From Prosthecobacter sp. (GTDB lineage Bacteria > Verrucomicrobiota > Verrucomicrobiia > Verrucomicrobiales > Verrucomicrobiaceae): DNA of 7,668 nt. Numbering within the stretch: position 1 is the stretch's first letter; every line of letters starts with the position of its first letter. The stretch covers positions 1 to 7,668 of the forward strand of contig JAOZVT010000666.1 of the NCBI GenBank assembly GCA_025869455.1, given 5' to 3'. Both the position numbers and the translations under genes were made by a program. Of this stretch, positions 1-6,610 are shown piece by piece. The notes beneath the pieces were generated by a model, which was not told the origin of the DNA, did not search any database, and saw only the letters and a program-made list of their open reading frames with translations.

Positions 1-162
1 GGATTGCGCTTGCAGGACTTTCCGCAATTCAAAGCCAAGCGGCCACCCTTCACGGTGATGAGCAACTCCCGCCTGAGTTTTCTCCTGGGAGAGACGCCGC
101 GCCGCTGGCAGGATGCGCTGAAAGAGCATATCTTAGCACTCGCCCAACAATCCCAAAAATGA
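1..162 (+). CDS. C-terminal end of an unrecognised protein (5' truncated by window)
   Basis: Frame 1 is open from the first base to a TGA at 160-162, giving 53 residues that end in LALAQQSQK. The tail is basic and amphipathic (KAKRPPF, then LGETPRRWQDALKEHI), consistent with the last helix of a soluble protein, but I do not recognise a family. The frame is taken as coding because it stays open to the edge and its stop overlaps the start codon of the next gene as ATGA (159-162). That arrangement is typical of translationally coupled genes in one operon. The start and most of the protein lie outside the window, so no function is offered. Confidence 0.6.
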   Translation, partial: GLRLQDFPQFKAKRPPFTVMSNSRLSFLLGETPRRWQDALKEHILALAQQSQK

Positions 163-1187
163 TCGCCTCTCGCCGACATTTTCTACACCTGCTTGCTGGC
201 TTGACCACAGCCCGCGCGGTCAACGCGGCGGATTCACCAAAGCTGAACCTGACAGCAGCAGCACGCTACGTGGAAGAGCGTAAGGGTTACGCGCTTTACA
301 TCAAACATCGTGGGCGGGTCATTCATGAAAGCTATGCCAATGGGGCAAAGCGGGGCGAAGCCCGACGCATCTACAGTGGCACCAAAGGATTTTGGGGACT
401 CGCAGCCATGGCCGCAGTGGAGGATGGTTATTTGAAATTGGAGGAAAAAGTCTCTGCCACAATCCCAGAATGGAGTGGTGGTAAAAAAGACATCACCATT
501 GAGCAACTACTGGACTTCACTTGTGGGCTGGAACGCGGCCTACGCCTGCATCAGGATGGCCTAACCAATCGCAATCAAATGGCGCTGGATCGCCCGTTGG
601 TCGCCACTCCAGGCAAGAGCTTCATCTATGGCCCCAGCGCCCTCCAGGTCTATCATGAGGTCCTCAAGAGAAAGCTAGCCGCGCAGAAACGCCCTGTATC
701 TCCCACCCATTATCTGGAGCGCCGGGTCCTACGCCCGCTTGGTCTAGGACCACAACGTTATCTGCCGGATGCCAAAGGAAATCCCCTCCTGGCTGCCGGG
801 TTCATGCTGAGCCCTAACCAATGGTCACGCATGGGGGATCTGCTGCTTGCCAATGGGAAACCTGTCCTGAAACCCGAATCCATGGACATGCTGCTGGAAG
901 GCTCTGCCGCAAATGCCGCGTTCAGCTTTGGCTTCTGGAATAACCGTGCCGCAGGCAAACTGGGAGCGCGCGAAATTGACATTGAAGACATGCTGGAACT
1001 TGACTGGGATCGGCAAAACTGGTCCCGCGTCTGCATCGCCAAAGGCGTGCCGAAAGACCTCATTGCCTGCATTGGAAGCAGCTACCAAAGACTCTTTGCC
1101 ATCCCCTCCTTGGATCTCGTCATCATCCGCCAAGGACTAAACGCCAAATTCTCTGACGGGGATTTTTTACGCACCTTGTTAGGCTGA
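159..1187 (+). CDS. Tat-exported serine hydrolase, beta-lactamase/class C penicillin-binding fold
   Basis: The 342-residue protein begins with a twin-arginine-type signal (SRRHFLHLL, residues 4-12), a short hydrophobic stretch and a likely cleavage after VNA (about residue 23), so export to the periplasm is inferred. The mature part reads as the beta-lactamase-related serine hydrolase family. The SxxK motif is clear as Ser73-Gly-Thr-Lys76 in IYSGTKGFWG, followed by the usual helix and the VEDGYLKLEEKV segment. The second motif, normally YxN/YxS, appears as Tyr157-Gly-Pro-Ser. The third (KTG-like) region near ACIGSSYQRLFAIPSLDLVIIR (from about residue 303) lacks a plain KTG or HTG. The family includes DD-peptidases, esterases and AmpC-like enzymes; the substrate cannot be read here. 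The start is fixed by its ATGA overlap with the upstream gene. There is no clear Shine-Dalgarno, so coupled translation is likely. It ends 1 bp short of the opposing GGT stop codon. Confidence 0.85.
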   Translation: MIASRRHFLHLLAGLTTARAVNAADSPKLNLTAAARYVEERKGYALYIKHRGRVIHESYANGAKRGEARRIYSGTKGFWGLAAMAAVEDGYLKLEEKVSATIPEWSGGKKDITIEQLLDFTCGLERGLRLHQDGLTNRNQMALDRPLVATPGKSFIYGPSALQVYHEVLKRKLAAQKRPVSPTHYLERRVLRPLGLGPQRYLPDAKGNPLLAAGFMLSPNQWSRMGDLLLANGKPVLKPESMDMLLEGSAANAAFSFGFWNNRAAGKLGAREIDIEDMLELDWDRQNWSRVCIAKGVPKDLIACIGSSYQRLFAIPSLDLVIIRQGLNAKFSDGDFLRTLLG

Positions 1188-1188
1188 T

Positions 1189-2859
1189 TCACAACCCCGA
1201 AGCCTTACCGGGTATCCGCGGATCATGCGCTGGCACCAGGAGCTTTCGTGCGTCATCCCACTGAATGGCCTGGCAGGCACCGAACCCCGAGGACTTATCC
1301 AGCTTGTGACCGAGAGCTTCAACGCGTTTGAGCGTGCTAGCGTCGAAGGTCTTTTCGATTTTTAGTTCATCTGGATTCCACTGATGATGAAAACGGGGCT
1401 CCGCCAAAGCCGCATTCGGGGCCATGCCATCATCCATCACATGACTTATCAGGAGGAGCGTTTGCGTGATAATAGTCGGACCTCCCGCAGCACCTACCGT
1501 CAGCCAAGGTTTGCCCTCTTTGAAGACCAAAGTGGGACTCATGCTGGACAACGGACGCTTACCAGGAGCGATGGCATTGGCCTCTGCCCCAATCAATTTG
1601 AAAGCATTTGGCACACCTGGCTGCACCGAAAAATCATCCATTTGGTTATTCAGCAAAACACCCGTCCCAGGTATCACCACCTTGCTGCCAAAAGCCGTAT
1701 TGATGGTCTGTGTGAGAGCCACCCAATTCCCTTCCACATCCGCCGTCGAAAGGTGAGTCGTGTGCTTGCCAAAAATGTCCCCTTCCCAATGCGGGGGAGT
1801 ATTGTGAGAAGGGACGGACGAACTGTGATCCAGATCAATTTTCTCCGCCAATTCTGCCGCATATTCTTTATCCACCAAGCCACGTGGGACAGGTGCAAAA
1901 TCAGGGTCTCCCAGCCAATAAGCACGGTCTGCGAATGCCTGCTTCATCGCCTCTGTCACCACATGGATACGGCTGCTGGCGCGAAAATGCCGAATGGGAA
2001 AGTGCTCCATGATGTTTAAAATCTGCGCCACATGCACCCCACCGCTGCTAGGGGGCGGCATGCAGACCAGATCATAACCACGGTAACTGGAACGAATCGG
2101 CTCACGCTCCAGAGGTTTGTAGTTAACAAAATCTGCAATGGTAGAAATACCGCCATGCACCGCCATCCATGCTTCCGTTTTCTGCGCAAATTCACCCCCA
2201 TAAAACCAGCCTAGCCCCTGATCTGCGATGGCTCGGTAGGTTTTGGCCAGATCCTTTTGGATAAGCCGGTCTCCTTTCTGAAGTGGGCTGCCATCCGCCT
2301 TTAAATAGATGGCGGCAGAGGCGGGGAAAAGGCGCAACTTCTCCACCGTGGCCGCCAGTTTTCGCGCATAGACTTCATCCAAAAGAAAACCTTTTTCGGC
2401 CAGATCAGCAGCGGGCCTCAGGAGGTCAGCCAAGGTTAATTTTCCGTATTTTTTCAGAGCTAAATCATAGGCCCTTAATGCCCCAGGAATGCCTGAGGCG
2501 AGGGCACCCGTTTTACTGGCTTCATCATCCACTTTCCCCTGGATGAGGTACATGTCTCGGTGTGCCTTGGCCGGGGCCATTTCACGGCCATCCAAGGCTG
2601 ACAGGCGACCGTCAGCCGCACGGATCACGATGAAACAACCACCCCCAATGCCTGAATTGTGACCATCCACCACGCCTAAAGTGAGGGCGGCGGCAATGGC
2701 TGCGTCCACCGCATTTCCACCTTTTTCATAGGCCGCTAAGGCAGCATCAGAGGCCAAAGGCTGGACCGTCGCGACGGCAAATTTTGAAAAACCAGGCTCT
2801 TGAGCTTGATTTACTCCCACAAGGAGGCCAACAAAAATGGAACAAAAGAGCAGTTTCAT
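1189..2859 (-). CDS. ggt: Gamma-glutamyltransferase / glutathione hydrolase precursor
   Basis: The 556-residue protein closely follows bacterial GGT over its whole length. It cleaves the gamma-glutamyl bond of glutathione and related amides, transferring the glutamyl group to water or amino acids in the periplasm. Members self-cleave into two subunits. The autoprocessing site and nucleophile is Thr367 in HTTHLS, and the large subunit runs up to it. Other family landmarks are Arg92 in ALDGREMAP (binds the glutamate carboxylate), NNQMDDF (404-410), a lid-loop segment like that of E. coli (VQPGVPNAFKLIG, 411-423), PLSSMSP (436-442) with the oxyanion serines, and Gly459-Gly460. I chose the Met at 2859 because it starts a Sec signal (MKLLFCSIFVGLLVG, cleavage near residue 19) preceded by GAGAG. 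An upstream in-frame Met at 2949 would add 30 non-signal residues and overlap the divergent gene. It is divergent from the lipoprotein gene and tail-to-tail with the serine hydrolase. Confidence 0.95.
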   Translation of the reverse strand: MKLLFCSIFVGLLVGVNQAQEPGFSKFAVATVQPLASDAALAAYEKGGNAVDAAIAAALTLGVVDGHNSGIGGGCFIVIRAADGRLSALDGREMAPAKAHRDMYLIQGKVDDEASKTGALASGIPGALRAYDLALKKYGKLTLADLLRPAADLAEKGFLLDEVYARKLAATVEKLRLFPASAAIYLKADGSPLQKGDRLIQKDLAKTYRAIADQGLGWFYGGEFAQKTEAWMAVHGGISTIADFVNYKPLEREPIRSSYRGYDLVCMPPPSSGGVHVAQILNIMEHFPIRHFRASSRIHVVTEAMKQAFADRAYWLGDPDFAPVPRGLVDKEYAAELAEKIDLDHSSSVPSHNTPPHWEGDIFGKHTTHLSTADVEGNWVALTQTINTAFGSKVVIPGTGVLLNNQMDDFSVQPGVPNAFKLIGAEANAIAPGKRPLSSMSPTLVFKEGKPWLTVGAAGGPTIITQTLLLISHVMDDGMAPNAALAEPRFHHQWNPDELKIEKTFDASTLKRVEALGHKLDKSSGFGACQAIQWDDARKLLVPAHDPRIPGKASGL

Positions 2860-2872
2860 CTCTCGAATCGTA

Positions 2873-2892
2873 ACGAACTTCTGACACTTCGT
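2873..2892. promoter_or_regulatory. Imperfect dyad in the 49-bp divergent gap (possible operator)
   Basis: ACGAA at 2873-2877 and TTCGT at 2888-2892 are inverted copies. Counting one mismatch, the arms extend to 7 bp (ACGAAcT / AcTTCGT). The dyad sits near the middle of the only gap (2860-2908) between ggt and the lipoprotein gene, where both promoters or a shared operator would have to lie or begin. No clear -35/-10 pair could be assigned on either strand. A dyad this short can occur by chance, so the regulatory role is inference. Confidence 0.2.
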
Positions 2893-2908
2893 CCATCGCC
2901 CACATGAA

Positions 2909-3682
2909 ATGATTGTTTTTCGACTCTTCTTCTGCCTATCCGCGATCATACTTCTTTCCTCCTGCGGATCCCTTCAACGCCTGGCCAAAGCTGGGGCAGC
3001 GAAACCCTCAAATTTCCTTGATCATGCCGCCGAATTGAAAAGAACAAACGCGGAGCGTGACCCTTTCCTCGAAGTCTGGCGGAACCCTTCTCCTGAAGTT
3101 TGGGGCAAGGCCGAAGAAAAAAATCTGCTCTACGTTGCCCCCGTGTCTCTGGAGTACCTACGCCCAATGACAAAGCCTCTTTCGAAGATCGAAATACGCG
3201 AAAAATCACGCGAAAAAGAGGCCAAAGTTCTCGCCAAATACATGCGCGCCCAGTTTAAAAAGGCCTTCCAGGAATCAGCCAAGCCGCGCTATGAGATCGT
3301 GGATAAACCCCAAAAAGACGCCATGACGCTGGAATTGGCGATCGTTGAGTTCAATCCCAATTCAATTGTGGCAGGTATCACCCGGCGGGCGATCAACTTG
3401 ATTGCCGTTCCTGGGGCTGAGTCGCTAGTGGGGCGCCCATTGAAAGGAAACATCGCCATTGAAGGACGTGTCAGGGACCCAGAGCAGAAACAAAGTCTCT
3501 ACGAATTCACCGATGCAGAGCAAAATCGCTCCGCACTCATCCTCTCCATCCATGATTACAATGCGTACAGCGCATCACGAAAAATCATTCGCGAATGGGC
3601 CGCCCAATTTGAAGAAGTCACTCGAACCCCCGCAGGGGGCCAAGTCAAAGATAGCCCTGCCTTTACCCTCCTGCTGTGGTAA
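2909..3682 (+). CDS. Putative outer-membrane lipoprotein, DUF3313-like
   Basis: The 257-residue product starts with a lipoprotein signal: Arg5, a hydrophobic core and the lipobox Leu-Ser-Ser-Cys19. Gly20 at position +2 is compatible with sorting to the outer membrane. After a low-complexity linker, the body (about residues 72-236) has LLYVAPVSLEYL, a basic helix (REKSREKEAKVLAKYMRAQFKKAF), a strand-rich stretch LELAIVEFNPN, and a C-terminal EGRVRDPE ... WAAQFEEV segment. This order resembles DUF3313 lipoproteins, whose role is unknown; the match is by eye and moderate. The ATG at 2909 is chosen because it begins the signal peptide directly. An ATG five bases earlier hits a stop after two codons. 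No good ribosome-binding site is visible. Its stop codon (3680-3682) abuts that of the opposing PEP-CTERM gene with no base between. Confidence 0.75.
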   Translation: MIVFRLFFCLSAIILLSSCGSLQRLAKAGAAKPSNFLDHAAELKRTNAERDPFLEVWRNPSPEVWGKAEEKNLLYVAPVSLEYLRPMTKPLSKIEIREKSREKEAKVLAKYMRAQFKKAFQESAKPRYEIVDKPQKDAMTLELAIVEFNPNSIVAGITRRAINLIAVPGAESLVGRPLKGNIAIEGRVRDPEQKQSLYEFTDAEQNRSALILSIHDYNAYSASRKIIREWAAQFEEVTRTPAGGQVKDSPAFTLLLW

Positions 3683-3907
3683 TCAGTCTTTACGCTTCAA
3701 GTTCAGCCAAGCCTGCCGATAGGTGAAGGCGATCGCCATGATACCTACCCCCAAAAGAATCGCCCGGGAAGGTTCGGGCACTGGCAGAACATCCAACTGA
3801 GAAGCGGGTAACCAGAGAATATCTGCCGCCTTTTCACTATGCTCCGAAGCACTCGCCGCCAAAGCAGCCAGTGATGTCGAAAACAGCCAGTAAAAAAAAG
3901 TGCGCAT
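3683..3907 (-). CDS. Very short PEP-CTERM sorting-domain protein
   Basis: This 74-residue protein has an N-terminal Sec signal (MRTFFYWLFSTSLAALAASA, cleavage near residue 20). It ends in a PEP-CTERM tripartite tail: the motif VPEPSRA (43-49), a hydrophobic segment ILLGVGIMAIAF (50-61) and a basic end (KRKD). Such tails are recognised and cut by exosortase, which in Gram-negative bacteria is tied to exopolysaccharide or surface export. Between the two signals lie only about 22 residues (SEHSEKAADILWLPASQLDVLP), so the processed product would be a peptide. The gene is downstream of the OpgG-like gene on the same strand with a 92-bp gap. The ATG at 3907 has only a GGAAG about 12 bases upstream. 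In-frame sequence upstream offers no better start before a stop at 3944-3946. Its function is unknown. Since it is so short, a degenerate remnant of a longer PEP-CTERM gene is an alternative. Confidence 0.75.
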   Translation of the reverse strand: MRTFFYWLFSTSLAALAASASEHSEKAADILWLPASQLDVLPVPEPSRAILLGVGIMAIAFTYRQAWLNLKRKD

Positions 3908-3999
3908 ATTGGAGGGGGCTTCCGATTCGCTGACACCATGAAATCAAAATCGCTTAGGAATCACAAGCCTAAAAGCCACATTTTTCATTCACAGCATTT

Positions 4000-5556
4000 C
4001 TATCGCCGCCACTGGTACATCCAGCGTTCAGAGATCACCTTGTCTCCGTCCTTCATTTCACACATCAATTCCAGGAGATTGGTTTTTTCTGGGACATCGA
4101 GCTTAAAGAAGGCACGCCATCCTCCTGTTTCTTGATTGTACATCACCCGTTTATCCAAGATTTTAGCATCTCCGTTGCTGACCACAACATCCAGGGATGG
4201 AACCCAATCGTCAGGCTTTTTCAGATTCAGCCCACCTTTGTTGAAATCCACGATGTATTCATGGTCATCACTTTTCATGACAAATCCACGGCGGCTTGAA
4301 ATGACCTTGCACAGCAAACCTGGAAGATGCTCCTCCAACCAAGCAAGGCGGTATTCAAAATTCAATGGTTCCGTGGGGGTTTTCGGAAGCTCAGCAGGCT
4401 TCCACATAGCCACAATATTGTCCCAAGTTTCCTCCCCGGTGGACAGTTCCACCAAGGCCACCGCCCCTTTATTGAAGCCCTGAATCGGTTCCACCCAAAC
4501 GGCTGGACGACGGTGATACATGGCCTCCAAGTCCTGGAAGTTATTAAAATCCCGGTCACGCTCGGCAAGGCCAAAACCCTTCAGTTTTTCCGTCTCAAAA
4601 AGGCTCAAGCGCAAATCGTGGCTGACATCCAAGGGACGCCAAATAGAAGGCCCGCCCTCAAACTCCATTTGCAGACCATCACTGTCATGCACCTCAGGTC
4701 GGAAGTCGTAGGGCTTCGGGTAACTGTTTTCTCCAAACCAGAACATGCTGGAAAACGGCGCAATCCCCAGCATCTCCACTGGTTTACGAAGATACAAAGT
4801 GGCTTTGACAATCATGTCCGTTGTCTTGCCCGGAGAAGCATCAAACTGATAAGCCCCGGTGATGCTTGGACCGTTGAGAAGGGCAAGCACGCGGAAGTAT
4901 TTCTCCCCTGGTTTAGGCTGACGGAACCAAAATTGGGTAAAGTCTGGAAACTCCTCCGGCTTACCTCCAATGGTATTGACTGCAACACCGCGAGCACTGA
5001 TCCCGTAGCCAAGCTCCGTGGTCACGGCCCGGTAATAACTAGCGCCCATGAAAACCATGAACTCAAAGCGTTTCCCCAGAAACGCAGGCGGGGCTAAAAC
5101 ACGGAATCCAGCGTAGCCGTTAGGATTCTTAATGACCTCCGGCAGCTTCAGATCACCATAGTCAAAGAGGGAGCGGTCAAATGGCACCGTGGAAGTGGTA
5201 ACTCCGTCCACATTGTAAAAACCCACTGGCTTTTTGAACATCCAACCTGGATGGAAAAACTCCACTCGGTAGGATTCCCCCAAATCGGAATAAAGCGCCT
5301 TATCTTCGATAAAACGAATCTTCCGATGCCCATCATACTTCAGCCCTTCAAAGAAGGGGTCTAACTCCTGAGAGGGAGCTTCATAGGGCTTGAGTGCGAG
5401 TTGAGCTGCCAGATTTTGCAAGGACTCGAAGTCCGTCACATCTGTCGCAGTTAAGTCAGCAGCTTTAGAAACAAGGCAAACAGTACAGAGAGACAGGATC
5501 AAAAACCCTGAGGAGCGGGGTGCAATCATAGAAGAACGCGGGAGCAGTGCTAGCAT
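4000..5556 (-). CDS. Periplasmic glucan biosynthesis protein, OpgG/MdoG (OpgD) family
   Basis: The 518-residue protein matches OpgG/MdoG, which is needed for osmoregulated periplasmic beta-glucan formation. E. coli OpgG and OpgD were more recently reported as beta-1,2-glucan hydrolases founding a glycoside hydrolase family (GH186). Length is close to the family's roughly 510 residues. Visible blocks are LGESYRVEFFHPGW (92-105), GASYYRAV (171-178) in the first domain, IAPFSSMFWFGEN (265-277), the strongly conserved acid-rich block FGLAERDRDFNNFQDLEAMY (328-347) with RPAVWVEP, and EETWDNIVAMWKP (375-387). A Sec signal covers about residues 1-32 (core FLILSLCTVCLV, cleavage near SKAA). Start choice: the first ATG (5556) has AGAG upstream; the ATG at 5529 (residue 10) has none but would also give a good signal. 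The gene follows yceH by 40 bp, probably co-transcribed. The usual partner opgH (glucosyltransferase) is not in the window, so opgG versus opgD cannot be decided. Confidence 0.92.
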   Translation of the reverse strand: MLALLPRSSMIAPRSSGFLILSLCTVCLVSKAADLTATDVTDFESLQNLAAQLALKPYEAPSQELDPFFEGLKYDGHRKIRFIEDKALYSDLGESYRVEFFHPGWMFKKPVGFYNVDGVTTSTVPFDRSLFDYGDLKLPEVIKNPNGYAGFRVLAPPAFLGKRFEFMVFMGASYYRAVTTELGYGISARGVAVNTIGGKPEEFPDFTQFWFRQPKPGEKYFRVLALLNGPSITGAYQFDASPGKTTDMIVKATLYLRKPVEMLGIAPFSSMFWFGENSYPKPYDFRPEVHDSDGLQMEFEGGPSIWRPLDVSHDLRLSLFETEKLKGFGLAERDRDFNNFQDLEAMYHRRPAVWVEPIQGFNKGAVALVELSTGEETWDNIVAMWKPAELPKTPTEPLNFEYRLAWLEEHLPGLLCKVISSRRGFVMKSDDHEYIVDFNKGGLNLKKPDDWVPSLDVVVSNGDAKILDKRVMYNQETGGWRAFFKLDVPEKTNLLELMCEMKDGDKVISERWMYQWRR

Positions 5557-5596
5557 GCGCTCTGGAAACCCGCAGTCAACAGGGATGGCAATGTTA

Positions 5597-6292
5597 TCAA
5601 TCTTCGATACCCAGTTTCGTTTTCAATCTTGAGAGCTGAGACTTCAGCAGTTCAATTTCCAATTCCATGCGCTCTTTCCAGGCCTGGTCATCGGCACTTG
5701 CAGGGATTGCCTTGGAGATCTGAACCACTTCTTCTTGAGGGGCAATACCCGAAGGTTCGCCCGTTAGAAGTTGCGCATACAAAGCCACGCGACGCCCCGG
5801 CCCTGCTGGCAAACAGGCGGCCAAAGGCCCTTCAGGAAAACTGATGAGATCGGTCAACTGAGCCTCCACCGACTCCAGATCAGGAAAGCTATGCAAACGC
5901 TCCGTTCGCTGACGGAGTTCTCCCACCGTCTGCGCTCCACGAAGCAATAAAACCGTCAAAAGAGCGATCCCCGGCTTCTCGAGACGAGGCAGTTTCCCCT
6001 TCAGGTTGTGACGAAACTTTTGCACCCGAGCACCCACCACGGTGACCTGATAGACCCACCCCCGCGTTTTCATGTTTTCCAGGGCACGCTGGATAGCCCC
6101 CTCGTCCAAGCTCATGATAGGATCACGATTGGTCGTCTGGTTACAGGCAGAAACCAGCGCATTAAGAGTCAGCGGGTAATAATCTGGCAGCGTGATCTCT
6201 TTTTCGATCAAGCAGCCCAGGATACGGGCTTCGATAGCTGTGAGTTGGGGCGAAGGGGTGACGTCTTCCATGCAGAGCCTTAACGTGGGCAT
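5597..6292 (-). CDS. yceH: YceH / DUF480 family winged-helix protein
   Basis: The 231-residue product matches E. coli YceH nearly end to end. The N-terminal winged-helix part has LTAIEARILGCLIEKE (17-32) and YPLTLNALVSACNQTTNRDP (39-58). The second winged helix has LLLRGAQTVGELRQRTERL (115-133). The C-terminus is a heptad-like coiled coil (AWKERMELEIELLKSQLSRL, from about residue 204). The fold suggests nucleic-acid binding, but the family has no settled function and it should act in the cytoplasm. Start choice: the Met at 6292 has an almost perfect Shine-Dalgarno (AAAGGAGGT) four bases upstream. The Met at 6271 has AAGG six bases upstream and lies closer to the E. coli start; the open frame reaches 6352 without further support. 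The gene heads a leftward block with the OpgG-like and PEP-CTERM genes. Confidence 0.9.
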   Translation of the reverse strand: MPTLRLCMEDVTPSPQLTAIEARILGCLIEKEITLPDYYPLTLNALVSACNQTTNRDPIMSLDEGAIQRALENMKTRGWVYQVTVVGARVQKFRHNLKGKLPRLEKPGIALLTVLLLRGAQTVGELRQRTERLHSFPDLESVEAQLTDLISFPEGPLAACLPAGPGRRVALYAQLLTGEPSGIAPQEEVVQISKAIPASADDQAWKERMELEIELLKSQLSRLKTKLGIED

Positions 6293-6295
6293 CAA

Positions 6296-6304
6296 ACCTC
6301 CTTT
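6296..6304 (-). promoter_or_regulatory. Near-perfect Shine-Dalgarno deciding the yceH start
   Basis: On the minus strand this reads AAAGGAGGT, complementary to the 16S rRNA 3' end over nine bases. It is followed by TTG and ATG at 6292. It is by far the strongest ribosome-binding site in the window and favours the 6292 start over 6271 and 6352. The spacing is slightly short (about 4 bases after GGAGG). Confidence 0.7.
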
Positions 6305-6350
6305 CTGCAAGACTAAGCCTGGATTCCGCGATTCAGCGCGAGACAGCGGC

Positions 6351-6371
6351 AAAAAAGCCTGAGACTCAGGC
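6351..6371 (-). terminator. Terminator-like hairpin plus T-tract upstream of yceH
   Basis: On the minus strand the sequence is GCCTGAGTCTCAGGC followed immediately by TTTTTT. The arms GCCTGA and TCAGGC pair over 6 bp with a GTC loop, and the T-run directly abuts the stem, as in intrinsic terminators. It ends about 58 bp before the yceH start and points the same way as yceH. It therefore either stops leftward transcription arriving from the fmdB side or acts as an attenuator in a yceH leader. The stem is short, so strength is uncertain. Confidence 0.45.
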
Positions 6372-6391
6372 GGTTCGGAGACTGCGGGACG

Positions 6392-6405
6392 GTATTTAAA
6401 AATAC
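6392..6405. repeat. AT-rich palindrome GTATTTAAAAATAC
   Basis: GTATTT (6392-6397) and AAATAC (6400-6405) are perfect inverted copies around AA. An outer pair CGGTTC (6371-6376) and GAACCG (6407-6412) brackets it asymmetrically. It stands out as an AT island in GC-rich flanks, as expected of a promoter core or an operator overlapping one, but no factor can be named. Confidence 0.35.
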
Positions 6406-6525
6406 TGAACCGACAGACACCGAGCCGAATGAGGCCAGGATTTGCAGCCGATGGCCGTGATCAATCGCGGAGTTCGGGCTCTAAGCTACATGGACGCGAA
6501 TCGAGTGCGTGTGAATTTCCCTTTG

Positions 6526-6540
6526 CACGTGAGCATGCTC
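6526..6540. repeat. Adjoining palindromes CACGTG and GAGCATGCTC
   Basis: CACGTG (6526-6531) and the perfect 10-bp palindrome GAGCATGCTC (6531-6540) share one base. They lie about 70-85 bp upstream of the FmdB-like start, a reasonable place for a regulator site. No known binding protein is claimed; chance is possible for sites of this length. Confidence 0.25.
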
Positions 6541-6610
6541 GCCCGCATACATCCCACCCCCCTCAAATCTAACCAAAAACCCAATTCGATTTCCAAGGAG
6601 CCCCTCCATC

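Larger units (their letters stand above)
6293..6610. other. 318-bp gene-free divergent region between yceH and fmdB-like gene
   Basis: No frame here reads like a protein. From left to right it holds the yceH Shine-Dalgarno (6296-6304), a minus-strand terminator-like hairpin (6351-6371), an AT-rich palindrome GTATTTAAAAATAC (6392-6405) flanked by CGGTTC (6371-6376) and GAACCG (6407-6412), two touching palindromes CACGTG (6526-6531) and GAGCATGCTC (6531-6540), and the AAGGAG site of the FmdB gene (6595-6600). Both divergent promoters should lie here. The AT-rich palindrome is the best place for a -10 element, but no convincing -35/-10 pair can be assigned. The length leaves room for an unannotated small RNA, with no direct evidence for one. 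Confidence 0.5.

Noticed and set aside
1157..1199. CGGGG ... CCCCG inverted repeat around the serine hydrolase/ggt junction
   Set aside because: The arms are 5 bp and 33 bases apart, too weak and too far apart to call a terminator.
1384..2019. 211-codon open frame on the plus strand inside ggt
   Set aside because: It is antisense to the conserved GGT frame and its residue make-up (many Arg, His, Ser) is typical of a shadow.
2860..2949. N-terminal extension of ggt to an upstream Met at 2949
   Set aside because: The extra 30 residues are basic and not signal-like, would bury the clear Sec signal beginning at 2859, and would overlap the divergent lipoprotein gene by 41 bases.
3952..3976. Possible terminator between the OpgG-like and PEP-CTERM genes (TTAGG / CCTAA)
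   Set aside because: The stem is only 5 bp with a 9-nt loop and lacks an adjoining T-run on the minus strand.
4327..5097. 256-codon open frame on the plus strand inside the OpgG-like gene
   Set aside because: It lies fully antisense to a strongly conserved gene and its product has no recognisable domain; it is a shadow frame.
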